DNA of 64,000 bases from Astropecten irregularis (lineage: Eukaryota > Echinodermata > Asteroidea > Paxillosida > Astropectinidae). Both the position numbers and the translations under genes were made by a program. A model generated the notes under the pieces. The model was not told the origin of the DNA, searched no databases, and saw only the letters and a program-made list of their open reading frames with translations. The DNA lies in the NCBI GenBank assembly GCA_963971285.1, contig OZ020246.1:11453217-11517216 (forward strand), written 5' to 3'. Shown here one piece after another: positions 1 to 10,643 of this stretch. Position 1 is the stretch's first letter, and the number at the start of each line of letters is the position of its first letter.

Positions 1-700
1 CAAACAACGAGGCCCCTCACCTCCTCACGCAGGACTTAGAGCGGCCTCCCAGCAGACAGCCAATCCCATCCTGGAACCTGGACATTCTACCTGTAACTCC
101 ATGCAGGCCTCCACTCGAACCTCTGTGCTAGGCCCCTCTGATGCCCACTACTATCAGCTCCTGACAGTGGTTACGGCTATGAGGACCTGTGACATCAAGG
201 CTCTATCCATAGCTAGGGATCACATCCGCTGGGAGCCACATGGCTTTCGACTCACCCCGACCATCGGCTCTCCGCCAAGAACCAGTCCCCCTCCTTCGAG
301 CCACTGGACACTTTGGTACCATCTCTGGCTTCTCACACCGGGGACACATTCGACAATCATGGTGCTCTATCAGGACCCTGAAGCCGTACTTGCCCCGAAC
401 AAGGGGCCTGAGAGGGAGTTCCTCTCAGCCGTTCACCTCTACCACCAAGCGTTGCCATCCATCGTCTTGGTACACCATTGCCCACTGGGTCATCATCCAG
501 TCGTCAACCATCAAGCTGCAGGCCCAGACTAGCCACCCAGGCTGGATCAGCTAACCCAACAATACATCAAGGCCCACGATGCTTGAGAGGTCTCTGCATC
601 CTGGTCCTACTTCAGGGGAGTTTCATGCTGGAAGTGCCCCTCCGTTTTTATCTCCTTCACGAGGGACGTCTTGCAGAGCAACTCAACTCACGGCAGGACG
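1..700 (+). pseudogene. DIRS-type tyrosine recombinase remnant (C-terminal part)
   Basis: Conceptual translation switches among three frames but keeps the order of a DIRS retrotransposon tyrosine recombinase. About 190-255 gives LSIARDHIRWEPHGFRLTP, then come a linker and an IAHW-type segment near 475-530, and a KAHD motif at 571-583. The codon after KAHDA, where the family has the catalytic Arg, is a TGA stop (584-586), and the segment where the terminal Tyr is expected is altered. Frameshifts and stops make it non-functional. Inverted repeats just downstream fit the terminal structure of this class. The 5' part lies outside the window. Family assignment comes from motif memory, not a search. 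Confidence 0.62.
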
Positions 701-920
701 GTCCTGGCCCCAACAACTCGGAGCCCAGGAAACCCTCCAACCATCTGGCACCTGGGTGAGACCCGCACGGACCCCCACCCAGGGTACAGCTCTTTAGGGG
801 TAATGTACATGTAAAACCGTACACGTGTTACTTTACCTCCTCTACGCTAACCTGGCTCATATCCACCTTCCACCTGACACTCCTCGTAGCCAACCCGCCA
901 CCGGGATCCGGTGCCACTCT

Positions 921-1240
921 GCATTCGTAGTAACCGTCTGGGGTAGGTTGAATGCAGTAGACTCTCCCCCACCTGTTGTGGTTCGAGTCTACTAGTTCAT
1001 ACCTACCCCAGACGGTTACGTCCCGCCCGTCCTCCCCACTCTTGGCTTCGAGGTGTTTAACTTCGAAAAGAAGGACGATCATGGCGGCTATGGCGGTACG
1101 CATTGTGGGAGGTCAGGGTGCACCACGGTTGATCAAGTCTTTTCAGCGAAGTAGCAAATAGGCGCAGGGGAATTGCATTCGTAGTAACCGTCTGGGGTAG
1201 GTATGAACTAGTAGACTCGAACCACAACAGGTGGGGGAGA
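921..1240. repeat. Inverted repeat, probable DIRS terminal repeat
   Basis: The 57-bp arm 963-1019 is the reverse complement of 1184-1240 with no mismatch seen. In addition, 921-947 repeats 1175-1201 in direct orientation. An inverted repeat combined with a direct one just after a recombinase remnant fits the inverted and split repeats known for DIRS-like elements. An open frame on the minus strand at 828-1103 lies across this repeat and is taken as non-coding. Confidence 0.6.
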
Positions 1241-1241
1241 A

Positions 1242-2014
1242 TTTATTTATTTCATCCATATATTTCTTTCTATTTTCGTATGGGAGGCCTTTATAACAAA
1301 ATACAGTACTAATACCCCTTTCACCAATTAAGCCCCATTCATTCATTCATTCATTCATTAAAGGTTTCATTAAAGGTTTATTAAAAATCACGTTGCAACA
1401 AAAGAGTTGAATGGAGTGATTACAAGAAAAAGTAAAAAAAAAACATAAAACGATTAACAAAAAAATTATTTAACAGCAAAGAGACAGTATTCATTAGAAA
1501 GTACAAACATACATTTACGTAAACACTTAAAAATTTGTTAAATAAATCACAATTTAACAATTGAACATAAAAAAGGTTACGAACAATGAGACGGTGTTCA
1601 TTAAAAAGTACAAACATACATTTGTATATACACTTAAAATTAATTAGATAAATCACCATTTAACAATTGAACATAAAAAGGAATCGGACTTTTAAGGTAT
1701 CGTTTTGTGACCCATTTAGGGGTAGTGAGTTTGTTTGAGTTTCTCAGATCCCGATTGTGTTGATCAGCCCTAATTGCTGGAATTCAACTTGGAACTGATT
1801 GGAATGATAAAGTGAGGTAGCAAATGTACGACATAATGCATTCCTACGAGACTGTAGGGTTTGAATATTGCACAATTTTAAAGCATCGTCATAACTGTTA
1901 TAATTATTACCAAAGACAATCCGAAGTGCACGTTTCCGTGGATTCTTTCCAACGAGGCAGACTGCTTGTTATTGAGACCTGGGTGCCAAACAGGAGTTGC
2001 ATACTCAGCTAATG
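1242..2014. repeat. AT-rich intergenic DNA with short tandem repeats
   Basis: No gene seen. It holds a (CATT)n tract near 1337-1360 and two diverged tandem copies of a roughly 100-bp AT-rich unit (about 1478-1575 and 1588-1680), each with a GTACAAACATACATTT segment and ending in AATTTAACAATTGAACATAA or similar. The remainder is unremarkable. Confidence 0.6.
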
Positions 2015-2022
2015 GGCGTATG

Positions 2023-2154
2023 CAGGCGCGGTTCTAGAGTCAAAATTTTGGGGGGGCTAGAAGACCCATTATTTTTTGGGGGGGCTAGAAGACCCAATAT
2101 TTTGGGTTCTTCCAACACCCCCTAGCCCCCCCCCCCCCCGTAGAACCGCGCCTG
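2023..2154. mobile_element. hAT-like MITE with perfect 8-bp target duplication
   Basis: A 132-bp element starts CAGGCGCGGTTCTA and ends TAGAACCGCGCCTG, so the termini are 14-bp inverted repeats. It is flanked on both sides by GGCGTATG (2015-2022 and 2155-2162), an 8-bp target-site duplication. The CAGG...CCTG ends and 8-bp duplication are typical of hAT transposons. The interior is strikingly G- and C-run rich: two copies of GGGGGGGCTAGAAGACCCA and a long C tract near 2122-2140. Confidence 0.85.
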
Positions 2155-2627
2155 GGCGTATGTAACCAACATAAACTGAAGATCAAACGATTCAATAAAT
2201 AAAGCTCGTTCCAAGTTGGTAAATATTTCATCATTGGTATGACTATACCTACTGCAGTAACTAATATCAAATGTGCCTGCTATGGAAAGGAAACTTGTTC
2301 CGCGAACACAACAATTATGTAAGAATATAATTTTTAAATAGCTTTATAGTACGTCGTTTCCCCATCGATAGTGTGTGTCTTATACTGGTAATTACTGATT
2401 ATGATAACTCATTATGTTTAATATTTCTTGATAATGTGTGTACCCTCAAATAATTTTTTAAATATGTAATTTGGGGGGTCGTGCAATTAATATACATATA
2501 TTGTGTAATTTTGACTGGTTATGACAACCTGTGGGTTCAGTGCTTCAGCCTGTTGTGGAGACTTGAGATATTTTGGTTGAAAATCCGGTCCTACTTTGGG
2601 AACAGGGGGGTAAATACAGGGTGCATT

Positions 2628-2875
2628 CGTTGACCACCCCTAAAACAAGGTATGGATCACTCCAGTTAAAGAAGCCATTTAAAAAAAAAACATCCCTAGC
2701 TGCAAAGCGGCTGAAATAGACTCACTTTCTCACCCAATTGCATCACAAATGGTCACAAATGGAAGCCCAGAGTCCAGGCAGGAGGTCCAGTGCCATATTT
2801 CTTCAATTCCTCAGTTTCATAGCTCTCACAACTCTCTTATTTAAAATATATTGAGTGCTTAACTTGTATTAATGA
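2628..2875 (+). repeat. Dispersed repeat family D, copy 1
   Basis: About 245 bp starting ACCACCCCTAAAACAAGG and ending near ATATATTGAGTGCTTAAC. It recurs at about 9924-10150 with a few per cent divergence. It sits next to a partial end (GGGTGCATTCGTT, 2619-2631) of the palindromic element found whole at 12757. No coding capacity; class unknown. Confidence 0.7.
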
Positions 2876-2973
2876 GCTCGGCGGACGGATTTTGGGACAA
2901 ATAATACTGGTAAGTAGTGGAGGCGCCCGACAACAATCCCAATTGGTGCGTTTTGAAATGCACGCGACTTCAT

Positions 2974-5900
2974 TCAGTCTTTTTCCTGCCAAAGGTATTT
3001 GTCGTCTTGTAACATCTCAGCCAAATCTCTGTTGAGCGGCTGGTAGAAATCTCCCAAGATTCGTCTGGTTTCCTGAAGCATCGGATGGGATTTTCTCTTG
3101 TTTGCGTTGGAGGGGTGCCGACTACATATCCTAGCTATATCTGCACTGTCCATTTTACCTGGATGCAATTGGGAAATAATATTGACAAATGTTAATTTGG
3201 GTTTTGTAAGAACTATAACCATTGATAGATGATGTCTATAATTCTCACTTCGAGGTCTATGTGAAATGTTATAAGTTGTTAAAGGTAATGAGCCCTTATG
3301 CCAACAGCCTTCAGAAATAGAGCCCATGCAGCAGAATCATATTCTTTAATTTAATCTTGTTAAACTGTTTTGTTAATGTTAATTTTATATTTTGGTAATT
3401 TTTGTTAAGCGCTTATAGAAATGTCGTATTAAACGCTATATAAAAAAAGTACCGATAATGGGTACTTAGGAAGACATTCCCATAGGGACGTGCACACGAC
3501 TTTACTTACCTTTTTCTATAAACATCCTCCAAACCAATGAACTTGAAATTGAAATATGTTCATACTGAGAGTATTCTCTGTCTTCTATCAAAATATGTCT
3601 TTAAGATGTAGAAATATTTTTTGGGAGACAACAAAATGTCTCCATATTGACCGATGTCTCCCAAATGTTAACTTTCAGATGCTAACCTGTCTCCCTATTA
3701 TGCAATTTAGTAAAATAGGCCTATATGTATTATTATTATTTTATTATAATATTCTGACTTACTCAAATGTAAGAAATCATACAACTCGGGCAGAATGTCT
3801 GTGCAGTTCCCGTTCCAGTCCTCCAATCGTAGAACCTTGATCTGATCACGTGGGAAAACATTCAACCAATCACTGAGGTAGATTGGGTACATGCCGATGG
3901 TCATCCTCTGTGCAGAGAAGGGGTGATAAATTGACATCGAAATGTTTATTACTGCACGGTGCAAACTTAAGGCGTGGTGATATCAATAAGACAGCCACTA
4001 TGTGAAAACAGATCAGTCATTCATTTCGTCACATGTTTTCACTTTGTTCCCAACATAATTTCCGACATTGATAGCAGTTTAAAGGTAATATCATACTTTG
4101 GGTAAGAGACCAAAACATAAATGTTCACAGATTTACGTATAACATACAGGGTATGAAGATGGTGCTGGTAGAAACATGCTGTTAAAATTTGTCCGCCTGA
4201 AATGGTGTATTTATCATGAAATTAGTAAAACAACGACCGAAAATCTTGTTGATCTTTTAAAAGATCATAAATAAAAGAGAAAACACTTAAGAAATACTGT
4301 GGTTGTTTTTCTGTGTTTTCTCAAAAAGTGGGCAATGTATGAGACTGAAACTTTCACAGATTACTTTTATTGTATCTTCCTTGATATTTTTGCCCACGAA
4401 TCTGTATTTCCTTGACAAAAACCAAAGTATGATACTACCTTTAAGCAATAATTTTACATCACTTTCATCTTTTTCCCAAATTAAATGACAGTAAACCTTT
4501 AAACTCTTATGTCATTGTTTTCACAGTGCCGAGAAGCCTCCATGGTGGTGGGAACCATGCAACTTACAAAATCGGGGAACGTCTGCAGGCCATATGCACA
4601 CGTGCGGTAATCCATGGTCTTATTCAGACATGTCTGGAACCGCCTGATGAAGTTGAGGACTTCGTTATGGAATATGGACGGGCCCAGATCGTAGCCCACC
4701 TTGTTGAAGTAATTGAAGTCGGAGTACAACCTGCAAAAACAGTACAGGTAGGTTAACAAAACATGAATGAATTCAAAGATAGACCGATACAGTTATCAAA
4801 CACGTATGCGAGATGGCACTCAAATAATGGTAGATACACATGGGCAATTCAATCAAATTGAACATTTTTTGTCTCTGATGAGAAAGTTCCCGCCAAAATA
4901 AATTGTGAATTTCCTTCATCCACTTCAATAAAGTCCATAATGTTAATCAATTAAAAAAATGTACCATCGCTGGCCTCGGTTAAAGTAACCGAGAGGAAAA
5001 TTTTCGACTTCTGAGGCCGTTAGGACTGCATAGACTTAAATTGGATAAAGTAATCATTTATATCTCCATGAGTTTTACTCCTAAAAATGTCCGGCTCAAT
5101 CGGGGCGAAAGGTACGGTAGAATTTATCCATTCTCGGGGCTTCCCCTGGACGTTACAATTGAATTAGACACAGCAGGAAATCAATGTTTGAAGGCGTTTT
5201 GCTCTTCTGCTGTTAAAAGCGGCAAGAGCTGTCGATCTTTCGACAGGAAGCCGGCAGTTGCTTCAAACGTCGGGAGTTTCTGCACGCCGTGTCTAATTCA
5301 AATCTTGGGACATACTGAGAAACGGCATTAAAGGTACTATCATACTTTGGCTTTTGTCCAAGAAATTCAGAATTCGTGGGCAAAAATGTCAAGGAAGATA
5401 CAGTATAAATAATCTGTGAACATTTCAGTCCCATACGGTGCCCACTTTTTGAGAAAACCGTGAAAAACTGCCACAGTATTTCTTAAGTCTTTTCTCTTTT
5501 ATTGTTTATCTTTTAAAAGATCAAAAAGATTTTTGGTCGTTGTTTTACTAATTTCATGCATTGCAATGGCGTAAACACAATTAATATGCACCCCTGGACT
5601 ACTTTGCTAGCACTACATCTATATGCTAGTGACTGAAATTGAATAGGGCAACTTTTACCTTTCGATCGGATTTCGAAATACGACGATGATCTTGGCGTGC
5701 GGTAGGACGGTGTGTATAATCTCAGCAAGATGATGCACGGGACCCACCGTGGCACTAAACCGTCTCCAAACACGGTTATCCCAGAACGTGGACGCCGATG
5801 CGTCACCTGGTGGAGGCAAAGACGACGCTCAGGGGTTAGGTTTCTCAGCTCCCTATAGCAGCCCACTCGAATTGAACGCATAAGTGAAGGGCTATGAGCT

Positions 5901-8900
5901 CATTACACGATTTTTTTCTCTTTTATTTTTTATCTTTTTAAAGATCAAAAAGATTTTCGGTCGTTGTTTTAATCTTTTCTGGATAAATAGACCATTTCAG
6001 GCGGGAAAATTGTAACGGTATAATTCTACCAGCATCATCTTTATACCCTGTAAGTTATACGTGAATCTGTGAACAGTTCTGTTATTCTATTCAAACATCA
6101 GAATTCGTTTCTTGATGCGTCACAGCGCCCTCTCGGGTCAGCAAAATGTGATGGCCGCGCGCGCTGAATGGTATATGTACAAACTTGACCTGTATTACTT
6201 TGTTTGTCAAGCTATGATAACACTCACCAATTATAATATTTGGGTCATCACCACGTGTTAGCATCGGAGCAATATTTACAGATCGATCTTCAATGTAGTT
6301 CTGTAGACTACCTGATAAGAAATACATGAAATTATGAAAATCGTATACATGTAGTGCTTATTACAACAAATTTATCATTATACAATTAAATGGCAAACAG
6401 TCGGTCTACGTAAAGAACGCATACATTAAAGGGAGCATATGATTTGCAAAGAAGTGCGTTTTGGCTGAATTTGGTACTTAAACAGAAGTGAAGGTCTTAA
6501 ACTTCCTTACAGACGTTGTTTCATGTTTTACGCTTTGTTCATTTGGATAGCAGAAATACGGCCGAAATAATCCCCCCTCCGAATCCTTCACAGTTACACC
6601 ACGCTTTCGAAATGCTATAAATCGTTCGGAAAAACACAGTATCTGCGACCACGGTATTTTAAAAATATTTCCACCATTATTTTTTATCTTCTAAAGATCT
6701 AAATGTGTTTTTGGTCATTGATTTTAATCTTTTCTGTATGGATAAATACAGAATAAAAATAACGGTATATTTTTTCCATCACCATCTTTATACCCTGTAA
6801 GTTATATAGGTAAATCTGTGAAGATTTCTGTTTCGGTATGCTACCAAAGTATGATTACCTTTAAAGGTAATGTCATGCTTTGGTTTTTATCAAAGAAATA
6901 CAGATTCATGGGCAAAAATATCTAGACAGATACAGTAACAGTCATCTGTGATAATTTCAGTCCCATACGGTGCCCACTTTTTGAGAAAACAGTGAAAAAC
7001 GGCAACAGTATTTCTTAAGTCCTTTATCTTTTATTTTTAAACTTTTAAAAGATCAAACAGATTTTCGGTCGTTGTTTGACTAATTTCTGGATAAATACAC
7101 CATTTCAGGCGTAACAACGTTAACGGTATGTTTCTACCACCACCATCTTCATACCCCGTAAGTTATAGGTCAATCTGTGAAGATTTCTGTTTCGGTATCT
7201 ATCAAAGTATGATTACCTTTAAGTTTAATAAGCACCACAAGTTGTACGGCAATGTGATACTTACTTCCATTGAATCGCTCGCGCGCCCACCAGTGCGGTT
7301 CTTTGACGGTTTCGTTTATGATTTGTCGGTGCTTATGGAGTTTGTCGTGAATGTCAGTTGTGCCTGATTTGGGCATTCCAGCCAGAAAGAAGTACGGCAG
7401 GCACTGTAAGGCCGCATCTTCTCGCCCTGACGGAGAGGGCGCTGTCGATGCCCGCCAGCACGGATTCTTGAACTCTGGTAGGAAACCACTCGATGTCGGC
7501 ACACCGTCGAAAATCTATAATGTTTGTTTGAAGAAAATTAATGATTGGCAACAACGATGATCTGAAAGAAGTCAGTGGAAGAGGGTAATTAAAGCATGTA
7601 GGCCTATCTCACTGAGCGGCGAATGCTTACGAACGTTGCGAATTTTGGATTCGCCAAATTCTGACGAATGTTGGCGAGTGGAGGATAGGGATGATGACGA
7701 TCCGGTGGCCAGAGCCTTGGCATGGACCTCCCCTGTCCCCCGAGGGGTCTTTGCTCTCCTACCTTGTTTTCTCGGCATGACGATCAGCACGATCTATTAT
7801 GGCGAATTTCTCTCAATGGGTCGATTTTATATAGGAACCATTATAGTCATGTGGTCGCTAGCATTATTGGCGAATCAAAACGAACTTCAGCGACACCTTC
7901 TTACAACCGTTTGCAAACTGCAAAGGCTTACGACTGTTTTGCAAACGGTAGCCACTGTTTACGGAAACATAGATTCGCAAAGAAATTCTGAACATCTTCA
8001 AAATATCTTTGCGATAAGAAAAAAAGTTTGCAACAATGAAAACTGTTTACGAACTTTCTTGCAACCTTTTACGAATCCTGGCGAAATATCAAATTCTCTA
8101 CGTTGGCAAGCATTCGCCGCTCAGTGAGATACCAGCTTTACTGGTATAGTTGAAAGCACGAAAGTTGGGACCCCGTGCTCAGTGGAACCCCCTTGATATT
8201 GAGCCAAATGGGAATGGGATCTAGTGTGCACACATTGTGACACGATGAAGCAAAATGTGTACATGTATTGGTTTACCAAATTTATTGCCCCTCTTTCAAG
8301 AAATCGATTTAGATCTGGATAGCGCTGAAGGAGGAAAGCATCTCCTCCATAAGCGTCACTGCCGCGATGTCACACTAGTTGGCTTGCTATCAATCTATGA
8401 TAGATACGGAAGATAACAAAGCAAACGGCTCACCTTTGGGGCCATTCTGTACAACGACTCCGACAAGTTTCTGAAGTTGTGTCGAGGATCAGAGCCCTGC
8501 CGTATGTCGGCTGCCTCTTGTCCTCTGTCTGCATCCGTGGTATCGTTCTGCGATTGTCCGTGAGGCTGAATTCCTACCGGCGAGTCCTTTTCCTCGTTAT
8601 TGGTGGAGATATTCGATGCCAGCTTTGAGGCCCTGGAAGCTCGCAGGACATGATACTGGGGAGCTATCACCGTGCCCTCGGCGTACTCGTCTACCGGTTG
8701 GCTGCGCGTTGCGTCGGCCGTGAGCCACGCTCGGCGCTGGTCTCCCCCTCCTCGCTCGCGGTGTCCGTCCGTGGAACCCACCTTCGCCAAGATTGGCGGT
8801 GGACCGTCTGACCAAATGTTATTGTCCAGGTCAAACACGAGAACCTTAATTCCGAAGAGTGCACATGTGACGGTTATCACAAAAACTGCACTCTTTTGAC

Positions 8901-10596
8901 CGTGCTGAAAATCAAGAACAGAAAGAATCTTCAGGGTCGGGTGTCGTTCCTCTGGCCAATCCGAATTTCAGCAATTCAATAATAACGTAAAGGTAATATC
9001 ATATACTTTGGTTTTTATCAAATAAATACAGATTCATGGACAAAAATATCAAGACAGATACAGTAACAGTCATCTGTGAACATTTCAGTCCCATACGGTG
9101 CCCACCTTTTTATGTACGTCTTTCTAAACATTATTACAATCTCCATCAAGCTTCGTGGTATTTATAATCTGAGTAGATTTTCACAACAAACGTTGGATAA
9201 TGAATGACATTGACAGACTAACAAAATGGTACTTTCAAGCCACAAATCATCGAAACCTGGATGCATTGATTCAACTTGCAAAGAAATGAAATAGGATTGA
9301 GCATCTTGCAACACTTTTTATGAAAGTAACATACCGTATTGAAGATTCTTGTTTTGTTACATTTTTAGGCCTACATGATTGTATACTGAGATGAATGATG
9401 TTGAGAAGAAATAAAAGATTGAACTTCATTTGGAAACCAACATCTCTCTGATTGAAATACATGTATTTTGTTTTTAAGATGTGTGTAAATTTAATGGATG
9501 ATATGCAATGACTTTGTAGGCCCTGCTTCTTATTACCCCTCTTGGTTACACTAATGCTCATTGATCCCCTTGTGTGTGAATGGAACTGGCCATATCTTAT
9601 TTCATGGTCAAACGCACAGCTACACAGGGTTTTTCAGTCATTCTCCTGAGGACGAACAGAGCACACTGTTCGGAACGTCGAGATAATACCTACGGTTCTT
9701 CTCAGAACCACACACTCTCACAGAAGAGATAACGGTTGCACCCAAGTAAATAAACTCCCATAGACAACAGTGGTAAATCCTCCAACTTCAAACATAGACA
9801 GAACTCTCACAGCTGTTCAAGTTGCACAGAAAAATGATGATGAACATGTCACCTTTCATTTTCTATTCATTTTATGGTAGGGTGACCATTGAATTTTTGA
9901 GATTTTACTCATTCTCAGCTGACCACCCCTAAAACAAGGTATGGATCACTCCAGTCAAAGAAGCCATTTTCAAAAAAAAACATCCCTCTGCAAAGGGGCT
10001 GAAATAGACCCACTTTCTCACCCAATTGCATCCAAAATGGTCACAAATGGAAGCCCAGAGTCCAGGCAGGAGGTCCAGTGCCATATTTCTTCAATCCTTC
10101 ATTTTCATAGCTCTCACAACTTTCTTATTTAAAATATATTGAGTGCTTAACGGACGGATTTTGGGAATATTTACTTGGGTGCACCCTTACATGGTGTCAC
10201 CGCAAACTTACCTTCATTTTAGTACATCCACCATGCATAGCTTCAAGTCTTATACTTACACAGGGTTTGGGTTAATAATAATAATAATAATAAATACATT
10301 CTTAAATAGCGCTTCACATTGTAAAAACAATCTCAAAGCTCTTTACAGATGGATAAAATTACATTAAAAAATTGAGGGAAATTTAGTTATTACGAACAAA
10401 AAATCTAAAAATGTAAAAAAAAAAAAAAAAAGGCTTAAAAGGTTACAAAGAAGATTAAGCCACCCTGACTCTCCACTGAAGACTGCCCATGCCAGAATTA
10501 AACCCCGATCTTAAGTGAACAAAAGTGGGGGTAACAAATTCATAATATCAGGATTGGAATTGGAATTTTCCAATTCAATACTCTACCTACCTTCAT
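2974..10596 (-). CDS. CHST15-like carbohydrate sulfotransferase, paralogue 1
   Basis: Likely a Golgi type II enzyme of the CHST15 (GalNAc 4-sulfate 6-O-sulfotransferase) family, which transfers sulfate from PAPS to chondroitin/dermatan sulfate. Eight coding exons: 10596-10591, 8904-8434, 7514-7265, 6311-6228, 5806-5659, 4730-4568, 3907-3763, 3158-2974. All junctions are GT-AG with agreeing phases, giving 483 aa (human CHST15 is 561). The first exon codes only Met-Lys; exon 2 gives a membrane anchor (about residues 9-29) and a polar stem. Catalytic-domain marks are FKNPCW, PAPS-binding PKSGTTD (207-213), EPHWW (231-235), DASAST (272-277), RNPIERLYS (315-323, the 3'-phosphate loop) and RLEDW (401-405); ILGDFYQPLN lies near the C-terminus. 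No stop or frameshift seen. Family is well supported; exact substrate is inferred. Confidence 0.9.
4079..4444 (-). mobile_element. TTAA MITE (family M1), full copy, reverse
   Basis: Family M1 is about 365 bp with inverted ends AGGTAGTATCATACTTTGG / CCAAAGTATGATACTACCT, flanked by TTAA. A central palindrome (GATCTTTTAAAAGATC in the consensus) makes the RNA self-complementary. I define orientation by the inner sequence (forward has GGTGCCCACTTTTTGAGAAA). This copy is TTAA-flanked and lies in the CHST15-like intron between exons 4730-4568 and 3907-3763. It is in the opposite orientation to the copy at the same left junction in the paralogue (14328). Confidence 0.85.
5331..5555 (+). mobile_element. 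M1 MITE, 3'-truncated
   Basis: Begins TTAAAGGTACTATCATACTT and matches the M1 consensus through the central palindrome (about 5513-5530), then stops and passes into intron sequence shared with the paralogue. Not expected to be mobile. Confidence 0.75.
5905..6092 (+). mobile_element. M1 MITE, 5'-truncated
   Basis: Starts near the central palindrome and runs to the GTGAACAGTTCTGT region, but lacks the terminal inverted repeat. The same truncated piece sits in the paralogue at about 17093-17275, so it predates the segmental duplication. Confidence 0.75.
6672..6860 (+). mobile_element. M1 MITE half, abutting a full copy
   Basis: The 3' half of M1 ends ACCAAAGTATGATTACCT and abuts the next copy through a single shared TTAA (6861-6864). 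The paralogue has a related half element at about 17913-18092. Confidence 0.75.
6861..7222 (+). mobile_element. M1 MITE, full copy, forward
   Basis: TTAA-flanked full-length copy immediately after the half copy, sharing the TTAA. It ends 43 bp before the splice donor of coding exon 7514-7265 (donor at 7264-7259). The paralogous site instead has an unrelated insertion (about 18093-18325). Confidence 0.85.
7607..8129. mobile_element. TA-flanked inverted-repeat element (family M4), copy 1
   Basis: Ends TCTCACTGAGCGGCGAATGC and its complement, flanked by TA on both sides (7605-7606, 8130-8131), as for Tc1/mariner-type insertions. The interior is full of short GCGAA/TTCGC motifs in both orientations. 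It lies in the intron between coding exons 8904-8434 and 7514-7265. The paralogue holds the same insertion at the same place, so it is older than the duplication. Confidence 0.75.
8985..9112 (+). mobile_element. M1 MITE, 5' fragment
   Basis: Matches M1 from the first terminal repeat to the GGTGCCCACC region, then ends. In the paralogue the same locus (20181-20464) keeps both ends with an internal deletion. Confidence 0.7.
9600..9770 (+). repeat. Repeat with hammerhead-like stem, half element
   Basis: Contains CTCCTGAGGACGAACAG, a short loop, then CTGTTCGGAACGTCGAGA: a perfect 7-bp stem between CTGAGGA and GAACG. The stem differs from related copies at 14946 and 50740 by paired changes. No protein-coding part is seen. 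A related fragment with the ACATGGTGTCACCGCAA end follows at about 10188-10210. Confidence 0.55.
9924..10150 (+). repeat. Dispersed repeat family D, copy 2
   Basis: Second copy of the unit at 2628-2875, with the same ATATATTGAGTGCTTAAC end. Followed by an (ATA)n tract (10278-10300) and a poly(A) run near 10416-10431. Confidence 0.7.
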
Positions 10597-10604
10597 GACT
10601 TGAA

Positions 10605-10643
10605 CTATTTCCACCAACAGAATGCCGACGATTTTCTGCTCAT
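10605..10643 (-). promoter_or_regulatory. Upstream ORF in the leader of CHST15-like paralogue 1
   Basis: A 12-codon upstream ORF (MSRKSSAFCWWK) ends 8 nt before the proposed start codon at 10596-10594. The paralogue keeps the same upstream ATG but stops after five codons because of a TAG. If the leader is transcribed, these ORFs could lower translation. Transcription start is not known. Confidence 0.4.

Noticed and set aside
828-1103. 91-codon minus-strand open frame with signal-peptide-like start
   Set aside because: It lies across the inverted repeat of the DIRS remnant and includes repeat sequence on both arms.
5041-5331. Open frame in a sulfotransferase intron, also open in the paralogue (16281-16562)
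   Set aside because: The two copies shift frame relative to each other near the end, and the differences do not favour synonymous sites; both are in an intron on the opposite strand.
9271-9561. 96-codon minus-strand frame as a first exon for the sulfotransferase
   Set aside because: No donor in the needed phase, not conserved in the paralogue; the ATGAAG|GTAGGT exon is conserved in both.
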